From an uncultured Muribaculaceae bacterium (lineage in GTDB: Bacteria > Bacteroidota > Bacteroidia > Bacteroidales > Muribaculaceae), in contig CAJUIT010000022.1 of the NCBI GenBank assembly GCA_910586565.1, forward strand, positions 1-46,549: 46,549 bases of DNA, written 5' to 3'. The position numbers and the translations under genes were made by a program. Of the stretch, positions 14,910 to 22,797 are shown piece after piece (within the stretch, counting starts at the first letter, position 1; the number at the start of each line of letters is the position of its first letter). Below the pieces are notes generated by a model that was given only the letters and a program-made list of their open reading frames with translations, ran no database searches and was not told the origin of the DNA.

Positions 14910-17240
14910 TTAGAATTTCTGCACGAGCTTGCCGACGGGGGCGGCGGGGAGCTTGATGGTCAGCAGGCGTTTGTTGGCGTCGTATTCGGTGTTTTCAGCG
15001 TTTACGGGATTTTTCGGGGCATCGACGTTGTGGATTTTAAGTGTCCAGGCGCGGGTGGTGGGGAGGCCGGTTTGGTCACCGATGCGCGGGTCGATGGTGA
15101 GGGTGCGGTTCTCATCGTCGTAGCGCATGAGGGTAACGGCGAATGATGTTTCATAATCGGCATTGTCGCCGCGATCTTCATAGAGCATACCTTCGCCCGA
15201 GGCTCCGGCAACGATATTAACAACCATCTCTTCCGGTTTATCCATCACGCTCTTTACGCCATCGGGATTGTTGGGTATCACAGCTCCGGCACGATAGAAG
15301 TAGGGTATCTCACTGAGGGTGTAGTCGATGGTTGCCACTGTGGGGCCGGTTATCATGCGGTTGTGAGCCACGTCCCACCATTGGCCTTTGGGGAACCATA
15401 TCTTCTTGCTTGAAATTTTGCCGTCGCCGGATGCCTCGGTGACAGGTGCCACCATGATGTCGTCGCCGTAGAAGTACTGTCCTTCGTATGTGTAGGCCTC
15501 TTCGTCGTCGGGAAATTCATAGTACATCGGGCGGCAGATGGCCAGGCCGTTTTCGTAGGTTTTGCGGGCCATTGTGTAGATGTAGGGGAAGAGGCGATAG
15601 CGCAGTTTCACGGCTTCAAGCATTGTGGGGAAATTCTCGTAAGTCCACATGCGGCGCTCGATGCGCGGGTCTTTTGTGGCATGAGTGCGGAAGATAGGAG
15701 TAAACACACCGAACTGAATCCAGCGAAGCACCAGTTCGGGGTCGTTGGCAAATTCGAGGTAGATGTCGTCGCCGATGGCATGGCCGCCGAGGTCGTGTCC
15801 CCAGTAGGCATATCCAACGTTGGCCGCTGTGGAGGTGAACCAGGGCTGGAATGCGAGAGTGGGGTAATTGATAAACGTATCTCCCGAGAAGCCAATCTGA
15901 TAGCGGTGACTTCCCAATCCGCCCCAGCGGTGGAAAATTATCGGGCGGCGGTCGGGGCGGCTGTGCTTCATCTCGTTGAAGAAAACGTGGTTGCACCAGA
16001 AAGTCTCACCCAATGCCTCGGTGTAGGGACTGGTGAGATATTGCTGCCAGTCGAGCCACCAGAAGTCAACCCCCTCTTTCTCATGGTCGCGAATTACATG
16101 CTTGAAAAAGCTCTTGGTGAAGTCGGGGTAATCAAGACTCCAGTTCATGTTGTCGCTATCCTGATTGTATTTAGTGCCGAAGTCGGCCTCCATCGCAGCG
16201 AAATATTGCGGTGACTCCACGCGGTTGATTCCTGTGGAGGGGTGGAGATTAAGAGCCACATGGAAATTGCGGCGGTGCATGTCGGAGAGGAGTTTTTCAG
16301 GGTCGGGGATGAGGTTTGTGTTCCAGCTCCAGCCGGTCCAACTGCCGCGGTCTTTCGAGCCGCAAGCCTCCTCGCCGTTCCAGTGCCAGTCCATGTCGAT
16401 AATCATAACATTGGCCGGAATGTCGTTTTGTTCAAGCGCAGCCATGATGTTGCGGAAATCGTCGGAGGAGTAAGCGTCATATTTGCTGTACCAATATCCG
16501 AATGCGAATGCCGGCGGCAGAGGAATCTTGCCCGCGATGCGGGTGAAATCGCGCACAGCCTTTTTGTAATCTTTGCCATAGCCCATGAAGTAGAGGTCGA
16601 GCGCATCGCGGTCGGCACGTTCGGTCCACCAGGGGAATCCGAGCTCTTCGTTCGGTTCCATTGCATAGGAGCGGCTGCCGTCGGGGCGGGTGTTGCTCCA
16701 AGAGTCGTTAATCACAGCCCACCCCGACCGCGACACAACACCATCCTCCATCTCGGCACGTTTATTGTCGCCGTTGCTGCAGTCGAGTGTGCGGGTGGTG
16801 CCTTTGAGGTTAAGAGGGTCAGTTTTACCGGGATACCACAAGGTGAGGCTGTCGCCGCTCACCGACGGCATGGTGATGCTCATGTTTTCGGCGCTTGCAG
16901 GGGTTGTGAGTGGATTGGTGCCCTTGCGGTATTTCAGGTGTAGTTTGTCGGTGTCGAGATAGAGGAATGCGTCGTCCTCCCTCACGTCGTAGCGGGGCAC
17001 CTGATGGAAGCGTCGGTTCTGAATGGCAAAAGTTGCCTTATCCTCAAACGCCCCTTTGTCGCTATACTCTATGCGTATCATCTCAGGAGTCAGCACCGTC
17101 AGGCGCGTGTTGCCGCTGACAACCATAGCCGAGGGGTCGGCTACAGGATTATCTACCGCCATAGCGGTGAGTGCGCACCCGGCCATCATGATTCCGGCAG
17201 TGCCGCGCAGCAGCAGTTGCATCTGTTTTTTCACATTCAT
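14910..17240 (-). CDS. glycoside hydrolase family 31 (alpha-glycosidase)
   Basis: 776 residues. An N-terminal signal peptide (LLLRGTAGIMMAGCALTAMA) is followed by an N-terminal beta-sandwich and a TIM barrel from about residue 240 (PPAFAFGYWYSKYDAYS). The predicted nucleophile Asp is in VDFWWLDWQQ and the acid/base Asp in IGFSGDT. IDMDWHWNG and YAYWGHDLGG are further family motifs, and C-terminal beta domains end in PVGKLVQKF. The nucleophile context (LDWQ instead of the common DMNE) points to a less-studied subgroup. GH31 enzymes cleave alpha-linked glucose, xylose or galactose; the sugar cannot be assigned. MAGC could also be a lipobox, so periplasmic or surface anchoring is open. It lies 49 bp downstream of the GH78 gene and likely shares its transcript. 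Confidence 0.93.
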   Translation of the reverse strand: MNVKKQMQLLLRGTAGIMMAGCALTAMAVDNPVADPSAMVVSGNTRLTVLTPEMIRIEYSDKGAFEDKATFAIQNRRFHQVPRYDVREDDAFLYLDTDKLHLKYRKGTNPLTTPASAENMSITMPSVSGDSLTLWYPGKTDPLNLKGTTRTLDCSNGDNKRAEMEDGVVSRSGWAVINDSWSNTRPDGSRSYAMEPNEELGFPWWTERADRDALDLYFMGYGKDYKKAVRDFTRIAGKIPLPPAFAFGYWYSKYDAYSSDDFRNIMAALEQNDIPANVMIIDMDWHWNGEEACGSKDRGSWTGWSWNTNLIPDPEKLLSDMHRRNFHVALNLHPSTGINRVESPQYFAAMEADFGTKYNQDSDNMNWSLDYPDFTKSFFKHVIRDHEKEGVDFWWLDWQQYLTSPYTEALGETFWCNHVFFNEMKHSRPDRRPIIFHRWGGLGSHRYQIGFSGDTFINYPTLAFQPWFTSTAANVGYAYWGHDLGGHAIGDDIYLEFANDPELVLRWIQFGVFTPIFRTHATKDPRIERRMWTYENFPTMLEAVKLRYRLFPYIYTMARKTYENGLAICRPMYYEFPDDEEAYTYEGQYFYGDDIMVAPVTEASGDGKISSKKIWFPKGQWWDVAHNRMITGPTVATIDYTLSEIPYFYRAGAVIPNNPDGVKSVMDKPEEMVVNIVAGASGEGMLYEDRGDNADYETSFAVTLMRYDDENRTLTIDPRIGDQTGLPTTRAWTLKIHNVDAPKNPVNAENTEYDANKRLLTIKLPAAPVGKLVQKF

Positions 17241-17289
17241 GTTTTTAAGGTTATATTATTGTTCGATTGCGTTCAATTATGTCCAATTT

Positions 17290-20136
17290 CTATTTTTTAG
17301 CGGATGCTACGGTAATTTTGTGACTACCTGATGTGAGCGTCCGGTCTCCGTCGGCGAGCTTTAATGTGGCGGTGCAGTTGGCGGGAATCTCCACACTCAG
17401 TTCCACCTCAGAGCCTTTACGCTCCCAGCGGGATGCTATGCGCCCGTAAAGGCTATTATAGCTTCCGCAGGCATAGTCGAGACCACTCACGAACTGTGGT
17501 GCAATCACAATCTGCGGCATTCCGTCGTCGTCATGGCCCACCGAGATTCCGGCAAGATGACGGAAGAAATATTCGCTTACCAAACAGTAGGGCATGTGAT
17601 CGACAGATGCACATGCGGCCCAATCCTCCCACATACTTGTGGCTCCCTGAGCCACCATGTAGCCCCAACCCGGATATTCGGGCTGTGTGACAACCTTCCA
17701 TGCCGCCTCGCTGTCGCAGCCGGGGAGCCATTTCATCATGGCGCGTGTGCCGAGAAATCCTGTTCGTGCCTTGTAATCGCCGGCGGCAAGTTCGCTGACA
17801 AAGCGGCGCGCAACATCCCCGCGGTGTTCGGGCGGCACTATCCCCTCCATAAGAGCCACCGCGTTAGGGGCAAGGCGGTAGGGGGTGGGGATATGTCCGT
17901 AGTAGGCACTCTCGCCAGGGCGGAAAAAACGACTGTTGAAATCGTCGCGCACCCGTTTGCTCCAGTTGTCGTAAAGCATAGTATCGGCCATCTCGCCGGT
18001 GAGACGCGCTATGCGCGACATGTGGCGTAGGATGCTGTAGTAGCTTGATGCGCCGTAGGTGTTCACTCCCTCGGGAGGCGCGAGAATCGATGAGCCACGG
18101 AGCTCGGGGAGAATAGAATCGGCAGGCGACACCCAATCGCCAAGCACCTCAGCCATCATTTCCGGGCTGTCGGGACGTTCGTGAGTGCGCGCATGTTCGG
18201 CAAAAAGCGCCATCGGCTTGTAAAGCTCCTTCAGGAGCCGGCGGTCGCCGTAGAAATCATATAATCCGGCCGGCACATACATCATGGCCGCAGGCCAGCT
18301 CACCGACACCCCTTCGTCATATCCTACGCTCGGAGCCACAGTGCAGAGCGCACCTTCGGGCGTTTGGGTGCTGCGCAAATCACGCATCCATTTCCCGTAG
18401 AACTGCGCCATGTCGAAATTGAACATGGCGGCCTCAGCGGTGAAATATCCGTCGGCGGTCCAGCCCTGTTTTTCGCGGTGGGGGCAGTCGGTGGGAATGC
18501 CCATGAAATTGTTCAGCATGGTGCGCACGGCAATCTCCTGAAGTTGGTTTACGGTGCTGTCGGAGCAGACAAATTCACCTGCCTGACGGAGATCGGAATG
18601 CACAGGCACCCCCTCGGCAGCAATAACATGGACCCCCTCGTCGGCCGTGATTCTAACGTATTGGAATCCCTTGTAGGAGAAGCGGCATTCAAATTCCTCA
18701 TCACCTGTTCCCGACAGGATGTAGCCGTTATGCTGTCGCACCTCGCTTGTTGCATCGTGGAATGCACCCCAATGCCTGTCGGGAACGGCAGCACTCATTT
18801 TCAATCGGGCAGGGTGAAGATTGGCTACAAGTTCTGAATCGGATGGAAGTTCGCAATACTCAACCAGCACTCTTGCACCACGGGGTCCTCTGACTTTCAC
18901 TTTAGCCCATCCGGCAATGTTTTGGCCTATATCAAACAGTGTGATTCCACCTTTGCGGTCGATTCTGCGCGCAGGCTTCACAGGTGCATGCTTCCTTACG
19001 GGGGGAAGCATCTGGGCATGCAGAGTTTCCATAGGCCATTCTACCGTGGCGGCATCACTCCATGACTTGTCATTGAAGCCCGGCATATCCCAACCCGGTT
19101 GCTCGGCGCGCGCATCATACACCTCGCCCAATCGGGTGTCGTCGAACACGGTAGGCCCTTCGGCCACGCGCCATGTATTATCGGTGACTACACACTCCAC
19201 GCTGCCGTTATCTTTCACCATTCTCAGCATCGCTATGAGTTTCGGCTGCGACACCCAGCGTGTTTTCCACAATCCCCAGGCATCGTTGCAGATTGGATTG
19301 AGCTGTCCGCGTCCCAATGTAACCCCGATAGCATTGCGTCCACCTTTATTGAGCAGGGAGGTTACATCGTAGGCACTGTAAAGCGCTGTTTCATCAAACA
19401 CAGTCCATGCGGGATTGAGCACATCCTCTCCGATGCGGTTGCCGTTGAGCATCGCTTCGAAATATCCGAGTCCGCAAATATATAGCATAGCCTCTTTCAC
19501 ATCTTTGCCTGCATCGAACTCGCGGCGAAGCATGGGGGCGGCATCATAAGCGGTGCCTACCGAATCGAGTATCTGCCAGAGATTCAATCCGGCATAGCTT
19601 CTTATCGGCCCGCTCTGTGAAAATCCCGGCAACTCGCGCGCTTTCTGCTCATCCCAACGGCGCTTCCACGCGTCATCGCTTCTGAGAGCAATCCATCGGG
19701 CACCGTTCCAGTCGCCGGGGGTGGCTGTCCCCATACGCCACATAGCAGGTTCACTCCATTCTCCGGTGTTTCCACGCTCATCGGTGAGGCGCACACGCCA
19801 ATAGCGCTTTTCGAAACTATTTCCGGTTATTTCGGCCGGGCATTCCACATTGGCGCTTCTGCGCGATTGCACCGACCCCGAACGCCACACATCGGCTTCT
19901 CCGCGCAGAAGTTTTTCGCGCGAAGTGCCCACTTCAATCTCATATCCGCTCTGCATGGCACCGGCTCTCCCTCCGTCATCCACTACCCAGCCAAGCCTCA
20001 CTCCGGAGGCCGTATCTGAAAGTTCGAGACACATCGGGTCCGACATATATTCGCAGCGTAGATCCACCCCCCGCATTCCCCAGGCGGGCAGAGTGCAAGC
20101 TATCCCCATTGCCAACCCCAATATCATGGTTTTCAT
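17290..20136 (-). CDS. glycoside hydrolase family 78 alpha-L-rhamnosidase
   Basis: 948 residues from ATG 20136, which gives a proper signal peptide (MKTMILGLAMGIACTLPAWG). The frame is open 48 bp further, but that part belongs to the leader. Fibronectin-like and beta-sandwich modules precede the (alpha/alpha)6 barrel. The family's catalytic region is clear: PTDCPHREKQGWTADGYFTA with the conserved Glu, then NTYGASSYYSILRHM and TSMWEDWAACASVDHMPYC with a second acidic site. GH78 enzymes remove terminal alpha-L-rhamnose from plant glycosides or pectic side chains. It is first in an operon with the GH31 gene. No SusC/D pair is adjacent. A TAnnTTTG box (20338-20345) and a 175-nt structured leader precede it. 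Confidence 0.94.
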   Translation of the reverse strand: MKTMILGLAMGIACTLPAWGMRGVDLRCEYMSDPMCLELSDTASGVRLGWVVDDGGRAGAMQSGYEIEVGTSREKLLRGEADVWRSGSVQSRRSANVECPAEITGNSFEKRYWRVRLTDERGNTGEWSEPAMWRMGTATPGDWNGARWIALRSDDAWKRRWDEQKARELPGFSQSGPIRSYAGLNLWQILDSVGTAYDAAPMLRREFDAGKDVKEAMLYICGLGYFEAMLNGNRIGEDVLNPAWTVFDETALYSAYDVTSLLNKGGRNAIGVTLGRGQLNPICNDAWGLWKTRWVSQPKLIAMLRMVKDNGSVECVVTDNTWRVAEGPTVFDDTRLGEVYDARAEQPGWDMPGFNDKSWSDAATVEWPMETLHAQMLPPVRKHAPVKPARRIDRKGGITLFDIGQNIAGWAKVKVRGPRGARVLVEYCELPSDSELVANLHPARLKMSAAVPDRHWGAFHDATSEVRQHNGYILSGTGDEEFECRFSYKGFQYVRITADEGVHVIAAEGVPVHSDLRQAGEFVCSDSTVNQLQEIAVRTMLNNFMGIPTDCPHREKQGWTADGYFTAEAAMFNFDMAQFYGKWMRDLRSTQTPEGALCTVAPSVGYDEGVSVSWPAAMMYVPAGLYDFYGDRRLLKELYKPMALFAEHARTHERPDSPEMMAEVLGDWVSPADSILPELRGSSILAPPEGVNTYGASSYYSILRHMSRIARLTGEMADTMLYDNWSKRVRDDFNSRFFRPGESAYYGHIPTPYRLAPNAVALMEGIVPPEHRGDVARRFVSELAAGDYKARTGFLGTRAMMKWLPGCDSEAAWKVVTQPEYPGWGYMVAQGATSMWEDWAACASVDHMPYCLVSEYFFRHLAGISVGHDDDGMPQIVIAPQFVSGLDYACGSYNSLYGRIASRWERKGSEVELSVEIPANCTATLKLADGDRTLTSGSHKITVASAKK

Positions 20137-20155
20137 TTTCCTCAAATTTTGGTTT

Positions 20156-20330
20156 AAGTGACTGTTTAAAATTATTTTTATCATGGCTACTCTGTAGTTT
20201 TATGCTGCTGCTTTTTCGCCCTTTTATCCCTCTTCATCGGTCACTTAGCTCGCTAAGCTCCCTCTTCATCAAGATAAAATGCCCGAAAAATCAGCTACCA
20301 TAAAACTAAAATAATTTTGAACAGCCACTT
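20156..20330 (-). ncRNA. structured leader element, copy 1 (upstream of rhamnosidase gene)
   Basis: A near-complete fold-back of 175 bp. On the plus strand the outer arm AAGTG (20156) pairs with CACTT (ends 20330), AAAATTATTTT with AAAATAATTTT, AGTTTTAT with ATAAAACT, TTTTTCG with CGAAAAA, and TTTTAT with ATAAAA. The apex is TTCATCGGTCAC, a 5-bp hairpin (TTAGC-TC-GCTAA), then GCTCCCTCTTCA. A one-sided bulge contains GGCTAC. On the minus strand the element begins where the promoter box at 20338-20345 predicts transcription to start and ends 20 bp before the GH78 start codon. Same architecture as 28471-28656 with different stems. Function unknown; a mobile palindromic element is the alternative. 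Confidence 0.65.
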
Positions 20331-20337
20331 ATCAATG

Positions 20338-20345
20338 CAAATATA
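20338..20345 (-). promoter_or_regulatory. -7 promoter element for the GH78-GH31 operon
   Basis: The minus strand reads TATATTTG, a perfect TAnnTTTG. The predicted start site (about 20331) coincides with the first base of the structured leader. No clear -33 TTG is seen, so an activator may be needed. Confidence 0.6.
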
Positions 20346-20466
20346 GCGATTTACGGGTTACTTGGAAAATTTACCGCGCGGCAAAAAACAGCGCATTTCC
20401 CGCAGCGAATAAACTTGCGTGGTTATCCGGCGGGAAATGCGGTTGCAGGTTGGGGTGGAGGAGTTG

Positions 20467-21186
20467 TCAGGATTGCTGAGTGGAGGTGTCGGTGTCGGTC
20501 GATTGCGGGCCAATGACGGCACGTGTGATGTAGACGGTAAAGACGGGGATGAGCATCATCCCCTCGGCCGACAGAATCACTTCCATCACATTTCCCGTTG
20601 TGGTGACGGGGTCGATGTAGCATCCGGCTGTCGACATCGACATGGCCGCCCACCAGAGGGCGGTCCAAAGGGTGTCGACCTGCGGGTTGATGTAGTGCTC
20701 ACCCTCATAGAACATCAGTCCGGCAAAGAACACCGATGCACAGAGCCAGATAAGGTAAACATAAAAAGTGCTCATAACCCGCGAGGAGGTGAGCGCCCCG
20801 GTAATCATGGCGAACACAAAAGCCGCCCTAATCATTGGCACAATGCTGAGGAGGTAAAGAGCCTGAGATGAGGGGTGTATGCCTGCCACTTCAACGATGT
20901 TGAGGTAGGGGATGCTGACAAGGATAAAAAACAGATGCCTGACGATGAAATGCCATTTCTTTGGTGCGAAAAGCCACTCTACAATTATGTCGACCTGAAA
21001 AAGGATGCACACCCAGAGCTGGAAACGGCGATAGGACGGGTTGGCCAGAAATGCGTTTCCGGCGAGAGTGTCGCGCGTTATCCACGCAATCATTGTGCCC
21101 GATGCGATGAGCACGGCCCAATGCAGGGTTGTAAGTAACGCGGTTTCGGCTTTGGTGAGCGGTTGATGACCTATGCAAAGATTCAT
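20467..21186 (-). CDS. ion-channel-like membrane protein (two-pore-helix type) with atypical filter
   Basis: 239 residues with about six hydrophobic segments (TTLHWAVLIASGTMIAWIT, FQLWVCILFQVDIIVEWLFA, HFIVRHLFFILVSIPYLNIV, YLLSIVPMIRAAFVFAMI, VYLIWLCASVFFAGLMFY, VILSAEGMMLIPVFTVYIT). The layout and the pore-like stretch LWTALWWAAMSMSTAGCYIDP resemble voltage-gated-type potassium channel subunits. The filter position that would be TVGYGD reads TAGCYID, so potassium selectivity is doubtful. The C-terminus is a short Thr/Ser/Gln tail, without an RCK domain. It is divergent from purT. The preceding 280 bp hold the leader element of the GH78 gene. Confidence 0.75.
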   Translation of the reverse strand: MNLCIGHQPLTKAETALLTTLHWAVLIASGTMIAWITRDTLAGNAFLANPSYRRFQLWVCILFQVDIIVEWLFAPKKWHFIVRHLFFILVSIPYLNIVEVAGIHPSSQALYLLSIVPMIRAAFVFAMITGALTSSRVMSTFYVYLIWLCASVFFAGLMFYEGEHYINPQVDTLWTALWWAAMSMSTAGCYIDPVTTTGNVMEVILSAEGMMLIPVFTVYITRAVIGPQSTDTDTSTQQS

Positions 21187-21274
21187 GATGTGATGACGAA
21201 TTTTCAGTTGAGCTTTTGGTTTATTAACACTTTCAACGGTTTATTTGTTTTGGTGTGATTGGGGTGCTGTCGCG

Positions 21275-21305
21275 TTGCAAAATAGCTCGGAAAATGCTAT
21301 CTTTG
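21275..21305 (+). promoter_or_regulatory. purT promoter
   Basis: TTG at 21275-21277, a 20-bp spacer and TATCTTTG at 21298-21305, close to the Bacteroidota consensus. The predicted start site gives a leader of about 90 nt. Confidence 0.75.
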
Positions 21306-21315
21306 CATGCGAAAC

Positions 21316-21364
21316 ATGGCTTGTAGTCCCCCCGGGAGGCAGCCTGTGAAGTTCATTTTTTTTC
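21316..21364 (+). promoter_or_regulatory. GC-rich hairpin and T-tract in the purT leader
   Basis: GGCT...TCCC-CCC-GGGA...AGCC can fold at about 21318-21345 and is followed a few bases later by TTCATTTTTTTT. This resembles an attenuator between promoter and start codon. The stem has an internal loop, so the call is tentative. Confidence 0.35.
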
Positions 21365-21402
21365 AAAAATCATTCAATATCACACAATCACATTTTTAAG
21401 GT

Positions 21403-22596
21403 ATGGCAAAGATTGGTTCGGTAATGACTCCCATTGGCCGTAAGGCTATTCTATTAGGTAGCGGTGAACTCGGAAAAGAGGTAGCCCTTGAGCTTCAGCG
21501 CTATGGCGTGGAAGTTGTGGCTTGCGATAAATATGCACAGGCGCCTGCCATGCAGGTTGCTCACCGCAGTCATGTGTTCAGCATGCTTGATGCCGAGGCT
21601 TTGCGCAATGTGATTGAGCAGGAGCGTCCCGACCATATTATTCCCGAAGTGGAGGCTATCGCCACTCCCGAACTTCTCAAACTTGAGGAGGAGGGGCATC
21701 ATGTAACCCCCACAGCCCGCGCTGCATGGCTCACTATGAATCGTGAAGGTATCCGTCGTCTGGCTGCCGAGGAACTTGGCATTCCCACATCGGCCTATCG
21801 TTTTGCATCTACTCATGATGAATATCTTGCTGCCGTTGAGGAAATCGGCTTGCCGTGTGTGGTGAAGCCGGTGATGAGCTCATCGGGTCACGGACAGTCG
21901 ACCGTAAAGACAGCAGAAGATATCGAGGCCGCATGGAAAGAGGCTCAGGAGGGTGGTCGCGCCGGTGCAGGCCGTGTGATTGTTGAGGGTTTTGTTGATT
22001 TCGATTATGAAATCACACTTCTCACCGTGCGTTCGTGCTCGGGCACTACATTTTGCGAGCCCATCGGCCACATTCAGGTGAACGGTGACTACCGCCAGTC
22101 GTGGCAGCCGCAGCCCATGCACCGCAAGGCTCTGAAACAGGCTCAAGAAATTGCGAAAAAGGTTACCGATGCGCTCGGCGGCTACGGAATTTTCGGTGTG
22201 GAGCTCTTTGTTAAAGATGACCACGTTATTTTCAGCGAAGTTTCACCGCGTCCCCACGACACCGGTATGGTGACTATGATTTCGCAGGAGCTCAGTGAAT
22301 TTGCTCTGCATGCGCGCGCTCTTCTGGGTCTGCCTGTTCCCGAAATCCGTTTCCTCGGCTGCTCCGCCTCGCGTGCAGTTGTTGTTGAAGGTGACACCGA
22401 TAAGGTTGAATTCGACAACCTGGAGGCTGTGCTCCGCGAACCGGGCGTACAAATCCGCATCTTCGGTAAACCCGAGGTGAAAGGACATCGCCGCATGGCG
22501 GTTATTCTCGCCACCGACGAAACAGTTGCAGCCGCCCGTGCGAAAGCCGAGCGCGCCTACAATGCCCTCAAAGTAATCGTTCATCCCCGCTCTTAA
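21403..22596 (+). CDS. purT: formate-dependent phosphoribosylglycinamide formyltransferase (GAR transformylase 2)
   Basis: 397 residues, the usual PurT size. The N-terminal nucleotide-fold start is ILLGSGELGKEVALELQRYG. ATP-grasp features follow: LPCVVKPVMSSSGHGQS, VIVEGFVDFDYEITLLTVR, and the metal-binding FGVELFVKDDHVIFSEVSPR, then PHDTGMVTMISQ. PurT makes formylglycinamide ribonucleotide from GAR, ATP and formate, the third step of purine synthesis, so formate from mixed-acid fermentation can be used in place of formyl-tetrahydrofolate. The gene stands alone with its own promoter and a strong terminator at 22701-22733. Confidence 0.97.
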   Translation: MAKIGSVMTPIGRKAILLGSGELGKEVALELQRYGVEVVACDKYAQAPAMQVAHRSHVFSMLDAEALRNVIEQERPDHIIPEVEAIATPELLKLEEEGHHVTPTARAAWLTMNREGIRRLAAEELGIPTSAYRFASTHDEYLAAVEEIGLPCVVKPVMSSSGHGQSTVKTAEDIEAAWKEAQEGGRAGAGRVIVEGFVDFDYEITLLTVRSCSGTTFCEPIGHIQVNGDYRQSWQPQPMHRKALKQAQEIAKKVTDALGGYGIFGVELFVKDDHVIFSEVSPRPHDTGMVTMISQELSEFALHARALLGLPVPEIRFLGCSASRAVVVEGDTDKVEFDNLEAVLREPGVQIRIFGKPEVKGHRRMAVILATDETVAAARAKAERAYNALKVIVHPRS

Positions 22597-22603
22597 GAGA
22601 GAG

Positions 22604-22680
22604 GGTGTGTCATAACGGCTCGTCTGGGTCGTCGCTTGCGGGATTCGGTCTCGGTCACGTGAACTATTCTGACAGCGCTC
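22604..22680 (+). repeat. GTGTCATAACGG repeat, shortened copy after purT
   Basis: Begins GGTGTGTCATAACGGCTCGTC and continues GCTTGCGGG...TTCGG...GGTCACGT, then jumps to AACTATTCTGACAGC. Compared with the copy at 30245-30366 it lacks about 60 internal bp. Confidence 0.8.
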
Positions 22681-22700
22681 TCGCCATACGGATAAAATTT

Positions 22701-22733
22701 GGAGGTGTGTCATTTTTGAAGTGACACACCTCC
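22701..22733 (+). terminator. terminator after purT
   Basis: A 12-bp perfect stem GGAGGTGTGTCA / TGACACACCTCC with a 9-nt loop, followed by TTCGTGTTT. It shares the core GTGTGTCA/TGACACAC with the terminators at 30384-30418 and 42601-42657. Confidence 0.85.
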
Positions 22734-22797
22734 TTCGTGTTTCAGGTTAGATTTGTTTGATGTGGTTGATTCCCGGTGCGGATTTCAGGGTTGCTTA

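Noticed and set aside
14910..20136. Complete polysaccharide utilisation locus around the rhamnosidase
   Set aside because: No SusC/SusD pair or regulator is adjacent to these two glycosidase genes.
20137..20184. Longer N-terminus for the rhamnosidase (16 extra residues)
   Set aside because: The extra part lies in the structured leader and would bury the signal peptide; ATG 20136 gives a standard signal sequence.
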